Shown: positions 25,705 to 34,221 of the stretch, in pieces
Layout: each line of letters begins with the position of its first letter
How positions within the stretch are numbered: position 1 is the stretch's first letter
Assembly (NCBI GenBank): GCA_016719465.1
Contig: JADJYY010000002.1
Coordinates: 114,818 to 178,817, forward strand
From: Hydrogenophilales bacterium
GTDB taxonomy: Bacteria; Pseudomonadota; Gammaproteobacteria; Burkholderiales; Thiobacillaceae
Length of the DNA: 64,000 nt
Direction of reading: 5' to 3'
Notes under the pieces: model-generated
Told to the model about the DNA's origin: nothing
Seen by the model: the letters and a program-made list of their open reading frames with translations, nothing else
Database searches by the model: none
Position numbers and translations under genes: made by a program

Positions 25705-26772
25705 ATGCCCGAGTCGCCGATCATCCTGTTCGGCGCCTTCGACCGCCACAACCTGGGCGACATCCTGCTGGCCTGGGTGGCGGCGGCTGAACTGGCCCGG
25801 CGGCCCTCCCCCCGCCCCGTGATCCTCGCCGGCCTGGCGGAGCGGGACCTGGGCTCCGCGGGCGGCTTCAAGGTGCGCGCCATCGCCGACCTGGCGCGGC
25901 AGTGGGGCGACAGGCCGGCCGACGTCCTGCATGTCGGCGGCGAACTGCTGACCTGCGACCTGTTCCAGGCGGCGGTCATGCTGCAAGGCGCCGCCGCCGA
26001 CGCCGCCATGGCCCGCTACGCGGCGGACCCGGCGGCCGGCATGGCCTGGGCCAGGCGGGTGCTGGGGCTCAAGCAAAACATGGGCTACCTGGTGCCCAAA
26101 TCCCTGTTCGCGAATCCCGGACTGTTCGAATACCGGGCCGTGGGCGGCGTGGACCTGGCCGGGATACGGCCCGAATGGCGGGCCGAGGTCCTGGACCGCC
26201 TGGGGGAAGCCGATGCGCTCAGCGTGCGCGACGCTGTCACCCGGGCCCACCTCGCCGCGTCCGGCATCGATGCCGCCCTGGCGCCCGATCCGGTCAGCCG
26301 CGCCCCCGACCTGTTCCCGGAACGCATTCGCGCCCACGCCCTTAGCGGCGAACCGGCGGCCATGCGGGCAGCCCATCCGCGGGGCTACCTGGCCATGCAG
26401 TTCGCCGCCGAATACGGCGACGACGCCAGCCTCGATGCCATCGCCCGACACCTGGATGCCCTGCTGGCCGATACCGGCCTCGGCCTGGTCCTGTTCCGCG
26501 CCGGCGCCGCGCCCTGGCACGACGACCTGGGGGTGTACCGACGGCTCGCGGCCCGCCTGGACCCCGCCGCCATCCACCTGTTCCAGTCCCTGGACGTCTG
26601 GGACATCTGCGCGCTGCTCGCCGGCGCGAGCCGCCATTGCGGTACCAGCCTGCACGGCTGGATCCTGAGCCGCGCCCTGGGGGTGGAAACCACGCCCTTT
26701 CCCCTGCCCTTGCATCAGGCCAAGCTGGCCGCCTACCAGGATACCTGGGCGACAACCCGGCCCATGGCCTGA
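25705..26772 (+). CDS. Polysaccharide pyruvyl transferase-like protein
   Basis: A 355-aa protein with features of the polysaccharide pyruvyl transferase family (WcaK/CsaB-like): an N-terminal FGAFDRHNLGDILLAW block, a central VSRAPDLFPERI region and the C-terminal CGTSLHGWILSRALG motif typical of this fold. Family members transfer pyruvate ketal groups to cell-surface sugars. It stands alone here, away from any polysaccharide cluster, so the substrate is unknown. Confidence 0.75.
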   Translation: MPESPIILFGAFDRHNLGDILLAWVAAAELARRPSPRPVILAGLAERDLGSAGGFKVRAIADLARQWGDRPADVLHVGGELLTCDLFQAAVMLQGAAADAAMARYAADPAAGMAWARRVLGLKQNMGYLVPKSLFANPGLFEYRAVGGVDLAGIRPEWRAEVLDRLGEADALSVRDAVTRAHLAASGIDAALAPDPVSRAPDLFPERIRAHALSGEPAAMRAAHPRGYLAMQFAAEYGDDASLDAIARHLDALLADTGLGLVLFRAGAAPWHDDLGVYRRLAARLDPAAIHLFQSLDVWDICALLAGASRHCGTSLHGWILSRALGVETTPFPLPLHQAKLAAYQDTWATTRPMA

Positions 26773-26788
26773 CACAGACCCGGGCGGC

Positions 26789-27142
26789 TCAGCCCGGTTT
26801 CCCGGGCGCCGCCTCGGGCATCGCCACCGGCATGGCCAGCCGGGTCTTCTCCATCAGCACCATGCCGGCGTGGGGCTGGTTGACGCCGGCGGCGAAATAG
26901 ATGAACTCGAAGATCTCGTCGGCCCTGTCCTCCGGTACCAGCACGGTGGCGATCTCCCGTTCGACGTAATGGAACGATTCCCGGCCCTTGCGGGTACTGA
27001 TGCCACCGCCCCGGGAATGGTGGAAGAACACGCTGGCGATGCCCTTTTCCTCCCGCAACCGGTCCAGCATGGCGTGGGCCCGCCCGGCGGGCAGGATGCA
27101 GTGGATCACCTTGAAGCGGCCCGGCGGCGCCAGCTTAGTCAT
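26789..27142 (-). CDS. PII-like signalling protein
   Basis: A 117-aa PII-type fold protein (FKVIHCILPAG, then FFHHSRGGGISTRKGRES in the T-loop position, then EIFEFIYFAAGVNQP). It lacks the canonical GlnB T-loop Tyr motif, so it belongs to a divergent PII-like group. It overlaps the preceding second PII-like gene by 8 bases; both follow a DUF1538 membrane-protein gene, suggesting they regulate that transporter-like protein. A GC-rich hairpin at about 26780-26797 covers its stop codon. Confidence 0.78.
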   Translation of the reverse strand: MTKLAPPGRFKVIHCILPAGRAHAMLDRLREEKGIASVFFHHSRGGGISTRKGRESFHYVEREIATVLVPEDRADEIFEFIYFAAGVNQPHAGMVLMEKTRLAMPVAMPEAAPGKPG

Positions 27143-27512
27143 GGCTGAAGCGCTCGACGATCTCCTCGGGCACGTAGGTGGCCATCTTCTCCAGGGGGGT
27201 CATGTAGAGCATGCCCATGCCCGGGGTGTCCAGCTTGGCGGCGATGTAGATCTTCTCGAAGATGCGGTCGGCCTGGTCGGTGGCGGCGACGATGTAGATC
27301 ACCTCCTTCTCGGCGGACAGGGTGACGCCCAGCACGCCCAGGTGCTTCTGGCGCACCCCCGTGCCCCGGGCGTAGAAGATGGTGGCGCCCTGGGCGCCGG
27401 CCCGGCGCGCGGCCTGCACCGCCTCCTCGGCGGCGCCGCGCTGGACGATGCAGGTGATCAGCACCGCGTCCGTCAGCACGACGATGTGTTCGTGGCCATC
27501 CTGGGTTTTCAT
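27135..27512 (-). CDS. PII-like signalling protein
   Basis: A 125-aa PII-type protein (VVLTDAVLITCIVQRG, ATIFYARGTGVRQ in the T-loop region, EKIYIAAKLDTPGMGMLYMTP in the C-terminal strand). It shares only the fold with its downstream partner. It starts 4 bases inside the end of the DUF1538 gene (27509-27512 overlap), so all three genes are coupled. Likely forms trimers that sense a nucleotide or metabolite and act on the membrane protein. Confidence 0.78.
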   Translation of the reverse strand: MKTQDGHEHIVVLTDAVLITCIVQRGAAEEAVQAARRAGAQGATIFYARGTGVRQKHLGVLGVTLSAEKEVIYIVAATDQADRIFEKIYIAAKLDTPGMGMLYMTPLEKMATYVPEEIVERFSHD

Positions 27513-29203
27513 GTCTCCGCCTTCGCCATGTCGAATTGATAGATGCGTTCCCTCAACTGGATCCACAGGCCCACGGCCAGCACCGAGACGATGGGCCCCA
27601 CCGAGGCCATGGCCAGGATGCCGAAGCCCTCCACCGCCTCCACCGCCCGGCCCAGGCCCAGGCCCATGGCCAGCACCAGGGGCACGGTCACCGGGCCGGT
27701 GGTCACGCCGGCGCTGTCCCAGGCCAGGTTCACGTACTCCTCGCTGGCGACCAGGGTAAGCAGCAACGCCAGCCCGTAAGCCGGCAGCAAAAGCCAGGCC
27801 AGGGGCAGGTTGAAGATGATCTTGAGCACGCCCAGCAGGGTGCCCAATCCCACGCCGGCCGCCACGGCATAGATCAGCGTGGTCTTGCGGAAGGCGCCGT
27901 CGGTCAGGTTCTGTACCGTGGTGCCCAGGGCGTTCAGGGCCGGTTCCGCCAGGGTGGCGCCGAAACCCAGGCACAGGGCGAACGCCAGGGCCAGGCCCAG
28001 CCCCAGCCAATAGGGATACAAGCCCTCCCCGCCTTGCCCGCCGAAGGCCGTGGAAAGCTGGTCGCCGGTCTGGCTGCCCAGGGGCGCCAGGCCCTCCGCC
28101 AGGCCGATGTTGAAAACCATCATGCCCAGCACGCACAGGGCGATGCCGTAGAGGGTGTAGGAGGCGTTGCGCAACGGCTCCCGCAGCCAGAAACGCTGGA
28201 TCAGCCAAAGCAGCAGGGTCAGGGGGACGATGGCGCGCATGGCCGCCAGCACCCCGTCGGCCAGGCCGGAGGACGCCGCCACCACCGCCCCGACCGCCGG
28301 CGCCGCCACCGCCGCCATGGCCTCGTCCGCGTACCAGACGCCCAGCAACATCACCATCAGGGGCGGAAACAGGGAAGCCAGGGTGACGATGCCGAAGCCG
28401 GCCAGGGCGTTTTCCTCCCGGCCCGCCGCCTGGGCGACGCCGATGCCCAGGGCCAGCACCACCGGCACGGTCACCGGCCCGGTGGTGATGGCGCCGCAAT
28501 CCCAGGCCAGGCCGATCACCGGCGCCAGGTTCGGATCCCGGGCCAGCCAGGCGGTGAGCAACAGGCAAGCCAGGGATACCCAGACCACCAGTTTCTTCAG
28601 CCCCCACCCTCCCATGAAGCGCAGCATGCTCACCAACACCGCCAGGCCCACGGCGGTCGCCACCGCGTAGACCAGGGCCGCCGGCCGGTGGTTGAGCAGG
28701 TAATGCAACACCGGCGCCTGGGTCCGGTCGGTGAGGCTGCCCAGGGTTTTCAGGGCGCCGATGGCGGGTTCCGCGAAAGTGGCCGCCGCGCCCAGGACGA
28801 AGGCCACGCCCAGCACGGCGGCCAGGGAAAAGCGCTGGGGCATGAGGTGGCCGATGTTCTCGCTGAAGGGCATCAGGCCGTGCTTGAGCCCTTCCATGAA
28901 CAGCATCAGGCCCACCATGACCAGGCCGATACCGAAAACGATGCCCTCCGCCCCATCGACGTCCGACTTGAGGGCCAGCACCTGGAACAGCGCCAGGAAC
29001 AGGGTCACGGGGATCACCGCCCGGAACTGCTCCAGAAAGCGAACACTGGCGTAGGGCGCCAGCAGACGGTACAGGTCCCGCGGGCGCAGGCGCGGGCGGC
29101 GGCGATGCCGGGCATCGAAGGCGGTGACCTGGTTGTAGCTGATGGCGATCTGGCGGGCGCGCACATGACCCAGATAGTCGCCGTAGCGGATGCGTTTTTC
29201 CAT
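27509..29203 (-). CDS. DUF1538 membrane protein with internal duplication
   Basis: A 564-aa polytopic protein built of two homologous halves. Each half carries an xATxAEPAxxALxT block (TFAEPAIGALKTLG, then TLAEPALNALGTT) and a W-D-x-(G/A)-x-TTGPVTVP block (CGAITTGPVTVPVV, then AGVTTGPVTVPLV) at equivalent places. DUF1538 proteins are thought to be transporters; the repeated membrane-embedded TTGPVTVP loops could line a pore. Operon with two PII-like genes downstream. Substrate unknown. Confidence 0.85.
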   Translation of the reverse strand: MEKRIRYGDYLGHVRARQIAISYNQVTAFDARHRRRPRLRPRDLYRLLAPYASVRFLEQFRAVIPVTLFLALFQVLALKSDVDGAEGIVFGIGLVMVGLMLFMEGLKHGLMPFSENIGHLMPQRFSLAAVLGVAFVLGAAATFAEPAIGALKTLGSLTDRTQAPVLHYLLNHRPAALVYAVATAVGLAVLVSMLRFMGGWGLKKLVVWVSLACLLLTAWLARDPNLAPVIGLAWDCGAITTGPVTVPVVLALGIGVAQAAGREENALAGFGIVTLASLFPPLMVMLLGVWYADEAMAAVAAPAVGAVVAASSGLADGVLAAMRAIVPLTLLLWLIQRFWLREPLRNASYTLYGIALCVLGMMVFNIGLAEGLAPLGSQTGDQLSTAFGGQGGEGLYPYWLGLGLALAFALCLGFGATLAEPALNALGTTVQNLTDGAFRKTTLIYAVAAGVGLGTLLGVLKIIFNLPLAWLLLPAYGLALLLTLVASEEYVNLAWDSAGVTTGPVTVPLVLAMGLGLGRAVEAVEGFGILAMASVGPIVSVLAVGLWIQLRERIYQFDMAKAET

Positions 29204-29266
29204 GACCCGGGCAGGAGGGCAATGGGCTTAACATAACCCAAATCCCGACGAACCCGCATCTTGACC

Positions 29267-29581
29267 ATGAATCAGGCCACCCCGCCCGCCATCACCATCG
29301 AACGCGACATTCCCGCCGCCCGCCAGACCGAACTGGGCGTGCACGGCTGGCCGCTCTGGAAGGACGCCGAGGGCAGCCGCACCCTGACCCTCGACGCCGA
29401 CGAGAAAAGCTACTTCCTGGCCGGCTCCGCCACCCTCACCCCGGAAGGCGGCGCGCCGGTCACGGTACACAAGGGCGACCTGGTGGTCGTGCCCGCCGGA
29501 ACGTGCCACTGGCGGGTGCATGCCGCCGTGCGTCGCCACTACCGTTCCGAGGCGCTTTCCCCGGCCTGCTGCATCATCTGA
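29267..29581 (+). CDS. Small cupin-domain protein
   Basis: A 104-aa single-domain cupin: GWPLWKDAEGSRTL, ADEKSYFLAGSATLTPEG and GDLVVVPAGTCHWRVH correspond to the two cupin motifs, although only one or two metal His residues are evident. The ATG at 29267 is preferred over a TTG two codons earlier. Divergent from the DUF1538 operon. Function unknown. Confidence 0.72.
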   Translation: MNQATPPAITIERDIPAARQTELGVHGWPLWKDAEGSRTLTLDADEKSYFLAGSATLTPEGGAPVTVHKGDLVVVPAGTCHWRVHAAVRRHYRSEALSPACCII

Positions 29582-29656
29582 TCCGACGCCGGAAATGTCG
29601 GGCGCGGCCCGATTCGGGAACAACAGGGTTCGACCTGGAAACCCCGGTTTCCAGGC

Positions 29657-30086
29657 TCACGCCTTGCGATAGGCCGTGCCGGTGAACAGCGCGATCAGGG
29701 CTTCTCCGCGGCGAACTTCCACCTGGTAGACGCCCGTGCGCCGGGTCAGGCTGACTTCCCGGGCGGTGGCTTCCAGGATGTCTCCCGCCTGGCTGGGTTT
29801 CAGGTGTTCGATGTGGGCGCCGAGGGAGACCGCCAGGGGGCCGTGGGAATTGGGAATCGCCCTGGGAATCGCCGTGGGAATCGCCGTGGGAATCGCCGTG
29901 GGAATCGCCGTAGGAATTGGCCGCCAGGGCGAAGGCGGAGTCGGCCAGGGCGAACAGGAAGCCGCCGTGGGCGGAGCCCCAGTTGTTGAGATGCTCGTGC
30001 TTGAGCACGGCCGTCAGGCGGGCCTGGCCGGGGCCGGTGACGCCGCCTTCAAAGCCCAGGTGTTTCATGAAGGGGTCGAGGTGCAT
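29657..30086 (-). pseudogene. paaI: Hydroxyphenylacetyl-CoA thioesterase PaaI, frame broken by repeat expansion
   Basis: Hotdog thioesterase that releases CoA from dead-end hydroxylated phenylacetyl-CoA. The N-terminal half (GFEGGVTGPGQ, NNWGSAHGGFLFALADSAFA) and, in another frame, the C-terminal half (LGAHIEHLKPSQAGDI, RRTGVYQVEVRRGEAL, ALFTGTAYRKA) are both intact. Between them a 12-bp unit GGCGATTCCCAC is repeated about five times after ANSYG, and the last unit has a 7-bp duplication (ATTCCCA). The inserted 67 bp give a +1 shift; without the 7-bp copy the gene would be open with about 20 extra residues. Last gene of the arylacetate operon. Confidence 0.85.
29841..29918. repeat. 12-bp tandem repeat inside paaI
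   Basis: About five copies of GTGGGAATCGCC (plus strand) with one variant unit (CTGGGAATCGCC) and a 7-bp duplication TGGGAAT at the left end. It causes the paaI frameshift. Confidence 0.88.
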
Positions 30087-30097
30087 GATGTACGCCC

Positions 30098-31429
30098 TTA
30101 TTGGCCCGGCTTGCGCTTGTCCACCACCCGCCTGGCCTTGCCGACGAAGCGTTCCAGGGTGCGCGGGGCGGCCAGCTCCACGCTGGCGCGGATGCCGGCG
30201 ACGGTGAGGATTTCCTTGCCGATGCGATCGCGCAGGCGCTGCATGCGGTCCATGCGGTCGGAAAGCAGTTCCGGCAGCACCTCCACCCGCACGGTGAGCT
30301 GGTCCAGGGTCGCGGGACGTTCCACTTCGATCATGTAGTGGGGCGTGGTGCCTTCCACCCGCAGCAGGGCCTCCTCGATCTGGGACGGGAACACGTTGAC
30401 GCCGCGGATGATGAGCATGTCGTCGGTGCGGCCGGTGACCCGGCTCATGCGCGCGGTGGCGCGGCCGCAGGCGCAGGGTTCCCGGTTCAGGCGGGCGATG
30501 TCGCGGGTACGGTAGCGCAGCAGGGGCATGGCTTCCTTGGTGAGGGCGGTGATGACCAGTTCCCCCTCCTCCCCTTCCGGCACCGGATCCAGGGTATCCG
30601 GGTCCAGGCATTCCACGATGAAATGGTCTTCCTGGATGTGCATGCCGTCACGCAGGGCGCATTCACCGGAGACGCCGGGGCCGATGACCTCCGACAGGCC
30701 GTAGTTGTTGAAGGCCAGGATATCCATGTCGGCCTCGATCTGCTGGCGCATCTCCTCGGTCCAGGGCTCGCCGCCGAAGTGGGCGAACCTGAGCGGCAGG
30801 CTGCGCGGGTCGATGCCCAGTTCCCGGGCCGTCTCGGCGATGGTGAGGGCGTAGCTGGGCGTGCATATCAGCACCTCGGATCCCAGATCCTGGATGATCT
30901 CGATCTGGCGCCGGGTATTGCCGGAGGCGGCGGGCACCACCGCCGCGCCAACGTTCTCGATGCCGTAGTGGAGGCCGAAGCCGCCGGTGAACAGGCCGTA
31001 GCCGAAGGCCACGTGGACGGTGTGCTGGGGCTTGAGGCCGCCGGCGATGAGGAAACGGGCGCACAGGTCGGACCAGAGTTGCAGGTCGTTCGCCGTGTAG
31101 GCCACGAAGGTGGGCTTGCCGGTGGTGCCGGAGGAGCCGTGGATGCGGGCGAGCTGGTCGCGGGGCACAGTGAGGAAGCCCAGGGGATGGTGACGCCGGA
31201 GGTCGTCCTTGGTGGTGAAGGGCAGCCGGCGCAGGTCGTCCAGGGAACGCATGGATTTGGGCGTGATGCCGCGCAACTCGAAGGCCTCCCGATAGAACGG
31301 CACGTGGGCGACCCGGGCCACCACATCGCGCAGGCGGGTGAGTTGCAGGGCTTCCAGTTGATCGCGGGGCAGGGATTCCTCCCGGTCGCGGATGACGTTG
31401 TCGATGGGGGCGGACTGGACAGTGAACAT
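30098..31429 (-). CDS. paaK: Phenylacetate-CoA ligase (first copy)
   Basis: AMP-forming ligase activating phenylacetate or a related aryl acid with CoA; 443 aa. Adenylate-binding motif SSGTTGKP, then FGYGLFTGGFGLHYG, AFNNYGLSEVIGPG, and the hinge LLRYRTRDI, IIRGVNVFPSQIEE. The start ATG at 31429 gives MFTVQSAPIDN; longer readings run into an intergenic repeat. It is followed 11 bp later by paaI and preceded by an ACT protein gene and a second paaK. Confidence 0.95.
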   Translation of the reverse strand: MFTVQSAPIDNVIRDREESLPRDQLEALQLTRLRDVVARVAHVPFYREAFELRGITPKSMRSLDDLRRLPFTTKDDLRRHHPLGFLTVPRDQLARIHGSSGTTGKPTFVAYTANDLQLWSDLCARFLIAGGLKPQHTVHVAFGYGLFTGGFGLHYGIENVGAAVVPAASGNTRRQIEIIQDLGSEVLICTPSYALTIAETARELGIDPRSLPLRFAHFGGEPWTEEMRQQIEADMDILAFNNYGLSEVIGPGVSGECALRDGMHIQEDHFIVECLDPDTLDPVPEGEEGELVITALTKEAMPLLRYRTRDIARLNREPCACGRATARMSRVTGRTDDMLIIRGVNVFPSQIEEALLRVEGTTPHYMIEVERPATLDQLTVRVEVLPELLSDRMDRMQRLRDRIGKEILTVAGIRASVELAAPRTLERFVGKARRVVDKRKPGQ

Positions 31430-31461
31430 GGCTTCAGCGCGTGAAGACGGCAGGCCTGGGT

Positions 31462-31577
31462 GTTCCCCCCTTTGGCAAAGGGGGGCCAGGGGGGATTTCG
31501 CCGGTGGTGGCAAGTGCCAGCCTGGCTCCCGCGATCCCCTTTATCCCCAAATGGGGGCTTTCACTAAGGGGGAAGAA
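31462..31577. repeat. AAAGGGGG-type repeat between ACT and paaK genes
   Basis: CCCCCCTTTGGCAAAGGGGGG hairpin arm followed by a second arm CCCCTTTATCCCC...ACTAAGGGGG. Same family as 7376, 33524, 34117 and 51356. It interrupts the aryl operon between two genes. Confidence 0.75.
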
Positions 31578-31627
31578 AACCTCGAAGGGGCTTGCCCGGA
31601 GCGGGCGGATGGAGCTTGCCATGGGGC

Positions 31628-32053
31628 TCAGTACATGTCCGCTTCCTGGACGATGCCGATGCCCGCCTTTTGCAGGACTTCGATGGCGGCGTCCGGGTCC
31701 TCGAAGCGGAACAGTAGCACCGCCCTGACATTGCGACGCAGGGCGAAGGCGTACATGTACTCGATGTTGATGCCGGCCTCGGCCAGGATACCCAGCATCT
31801 GTGCCAGGCCGCCGGGCTGGTCGTCCACGTCCACGGCCACCACGTCGCTCACGTTCACCACCCAGCCGTCCTTTTCCAGCACGGACTTGGCGAATTCCCA
31901 GTCCTTCAGCACCAGGCGCAGGATGCCGAACTGCTCGGTGTCGGCCAGGGAGATGCTGACCAGGTTGATGTTGGCGTCGGCCAGGACCTTGAGGGGTTCC
32001 ATCAGGCTGCCGGGGCGGTTTTCCAGGAACACGGAAAGTTGCGGGAGTTTCAT
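31628..32053 (-). CDS. Tandem ACT-domain protein
   Basis: A 141-aa protein of two ACT domains: LSVFLENRPGSLMEPLKVL with LVSISLADTEQFGILRLV, then VAVDVDDQPGGLAQMLGIL with INIEYMYAFA. ACT domains bind amino acids; free-standing pairs like this are found next to paaK and ior genes and probably sense an aromatic amino acid or arylacetate. Lies between the two paaK genes in one operon. Confidence 0.88.
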   Translation of the reverse strand: MKLPQLSVFLENRPGSLMEPLKVLADANINLVSISLADTEQFGILRLVLKDWEFAKSVLEKDGWVVNVSDVVAVDVDDQPGGLAQMLGILAEAGINIEYMYAFALRRNVRAVLLFRFEDPDAAIEVLQKAGIGIVQEADMY

Positions 32054-32156
32054 TGAAGACTCCTATGGATGAATCGGAACAGGACCGTGGCAAGCACGGG
32101 AGAGCGGTGCATTTCCCCCTCTCCCCGCCGGGAGGGGAGTGAGATATCGGCGTGCG

Positions 32157-33490
32157 TCAGCCATTGCGTTTGTCGATCACCCGCCTGGCCTTGCCTTCGC
32201 TGCGCTGGATGGTGTGGGGCCCCACCAGACGCAGGCCGACGCGGATACCGAGGATGTTCTCGATGGCGTGGGCGAGGCGGGCGCGGACTTCCTCCAGGGC
32301 GCGCACCTTGTCGCTGAACACTTCCGGCGTGACTTCCACTTCCACCGTCATCTGGTCCAGCCCCTGCTCGCGGGTGAGGATGATCTGGTAGTGGGGCAGC
32401 GTGCCCTCCACGTTGAGCAGGGCGGCTTCCACCTGGGAGGGATACACGTTGACGCCGCGGATGATGAACATGTCGTCCGAGCGCCGGCCGATGCGCAGGA
32501 TGCGGCGCAGGGTGCGGCCGCAGCCGCAGCGCTCGGGCAGGATGGCGGTGATGTCCCGGGTGCGGTAGCGGATCATGGGCATGGCCTTCTTGCTGAGGTG
32601 GTCAGCACCAGCTCGCCCTCCTCGCCGTCCGGCAGGGGCTCGCCGGTTTCCGGGTCGATGATCTCGGGGTAGAAATGGTCCTCGAACACGTGCAGGCCCT
32701 CATGCTGGCCGCACTCGCTGGCCACGCCGGGGCCGATGATTTCCGACAGGCCGTAGATGTCGAAGGCCCGGATGCCGGTATCCGCCTCGATGCGCGCGCG
32801 CATGGCGTCGGACCAGGGCTCGGCGCCGAACACGCCGACGCGCAGCGGCATTTCCTTCAGGTCGATGCCCATCTCCTGGGCCTTCTCGGCCAGGTGCATG
32901 AAGTAGCTGGGGGTGGCGCAGATGGCGGTGACGCCGAAATCCCGCAGCACCATGATCTGGCGGTCGGTATTGCCGCCGGAGATGGGGATCACCGTGGCGC
33001 CCAGGGTCTCGGCGCCGTAGTGGGCGCCCAGGCCGCCGGTGAACAGGCCGTAGCCGAAGGCGTTCTGCACGATGTCGCCGCGATGCAGGCCGCAGGCGGC
33101 GAAGGTGCGGGTCATGACCTCGGACCAGACCTCCACGTCCTCCCGGGTGTAGGCCACCACGATGGGCTTGCCGGTGGTGCCGGAGGAGGCATGAAGCCGC
33201 ACCACGTCCGCCATCGGGCTGGCGAACAGGCCGAAGGGGTAGGTGTCGCGCAGGTCGGTCTTGACCGTGAAGGGCAGCTTGGCGATGTCGGCCAGGCTGT
33301 GGATGGAGTCCGGCGTCAGGCCGCGTTTTTCCAGGCGCTGGCGGAACAGGGGCACCTTGTCGTAGGCCCGGGCCACCACCGCCTTGAGGCGGCGCAACTG
33401 GACCTCGCGCAGTTGCTGTTCGGGCAGAAAGTCGGGGGCGCTGACGGGATGAAAGCCGCCGGCGGCATCGTTCCAGAGTTCTTTCAGCAT
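32157..33490 (-). CDS. paaK: Phenylacetate-CoA ligase (second copy), frameshifted
   Basis: AMP-forming arylacetate-CoA ligase of about 444 aa. N-terminal part holds HASSGTTGKPIVVAYT and FGYGLFTGGLGAHYG; the C-terminal part, in another frame, holds MIRYRTRDITAI and IIRGVNVYPSQVEAAL. The two frames join at plus-strand position about 32597: one additional C in ACCACCTCAGC (minus strand) makes VLTTLSKKAMPMIRYRT, the expected family sequence. A single-base error in a C run is therefore likelier than inactivation. Promoter-proximal of the two paaK genes. Confidence 0.88.
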
Positions 33491-33523
33491 GATGGTCGGG
33501 TGAGGTCGCGAAGGTTGATGTCT

Positions 33524-33625
33524 CCCCCCTTTTCAAAGGGGGGCTGGGGGGGATTTAACCGCGGTTATGGGATTGGGCGTCGCCAAATCCCCCTCGATCC
33601 CCCTTTGGGAAAGGGGGAGGAAAGT
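33524..33625. repeat. AAAGGGGG-type repeat overlapping the end of iorB
   Basis: Arms CCCCCCTTTTCAAAGGGGGG, then AAATCCCCCTCGATCCCCC and GGGAAAGGGGG. It lies between iorB and paaK and covers the last 25-30 codons of iorB. Confidence 0.75.
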
Positions 33626-34105
33626 CCGCCGCGCGGCATTCCGGCCGTTGGCGAAGGCCTCGTCGTTGAGCCGGTGCAGCTTCGCCGCCAGGCGGGCGTG
33701 GATGGCATCCAGCCAGGCTGATTCGGGAATATCCAGCAGGGCCGACAGGGCGCCCAGCATGGCCACGTTCAGGCTTTTCTTGTTCTTCAGCGTGCCCTCC
33801 GGGATCACGTCGGTGGTGATCAGCACGCCGCCGGGCTTGAGCACTGGCCGGTTCACCTCCACCTGGGTGGGCTCCAGCACCAGCAGGAAATCCGCCTCGC
33901 CGGCCGGCACCATGGGCGACAGCACCCTGGGGCCGTAGCGCACGTCGCTGCTCACGGAACCGCCGCGCTGGCTCATGCCGTGCAGCTCGCTCTTCTTGAC
34001 GTCGAAGCCGGCCCGGAAGGCGGCGTCGGCCAGGATGTCCGAGGCGGTGAGGACGCCCTGGCCGCCGAGGCCGCCGAGGACGATGTTGATGACACGATCA
34101 CTCAT
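33533..34105 (-). CDS. iorB: Indolepyruvate:ferredoxin oxidoreductase beta subunit
   Basis: Gamma-domain subunit of the arylpyruvate oxidoreductase, 190 aa as written. GGLGGQGVLTASDILA, SELHGMSQRGGSV and PAGEADFLLVLEPTQVE are typical of IorB. The ATG at 34105 gives MSDRVINIVLGG. After NGRNAARRTF the C-terminus (LPLSQRGIEGDLATPNPI and onward) is encoded by an intergenic repeat, so the original stop was probably lost when the repeat inserted. Operon with iorA upstream. Confidence 0.92.
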   Translation of the reverse strand: MSDRVINIVLGGLGGQGVLTASDILADAAFRAGFDVKKSELHGMSQRGGSVSSDVRYGPRVLSPMVPAGEADFLLVLEPTQVEVNRPVLKPGGVLITTDVIPEGTLKNKKSLNVAMLGALSALLDIPESAWLDAIHARLAAKLHRLNDEAFANGRNAARRTFLPLSQRGIEGDLATPNPITAVKSPPAPL

Positions 34106-34116
34106 GCTTTCCTTTC

Positions 34117-34214
34117 TTCCCCCTTTGTAAAGGGGGATTGAGGGGGATTTTGCTCGGCCCAGGCCATCCACCGCCGCCAAATCCCCCCTGGCCCCCCTTT
34201 ATGAAAGGGGGAAT
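34117..34214. repeat. AAAGGGGG-type repeat between iorA and iorB
   Basis: CCCCCTTTGTAAAGGGGGATTG at one end and CCCCCCTTTATGAAAGGGGG at the other, with AAATCCCCCCTGG between. Fills almost the whole iorA-iorB gap. Confidence 0.78.
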
Positions 34215-34221
34215 AAAACAA

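Noticed and set aside
26780..26800. Terminator CCGGGC...GCCCGG TTT between convergent genes
   Set aside because: Only three T residues follow and the stem overlaps the PII-like stop codon; support is too weak for a terminator feature.
27536..29236. A 566-codon plus-strand frame over the DUF1538 gene
   Set aside because: Gln/His/Gly-rich shadow; DUF1538 repeats on the minus strand are conserved and account for the region.
29841..29918. Possible CRISPR-like array in paaI
   Set aside because: Units are contiguous 12-mers with no spacers; it is a simple tandem repeat in a coding gene.
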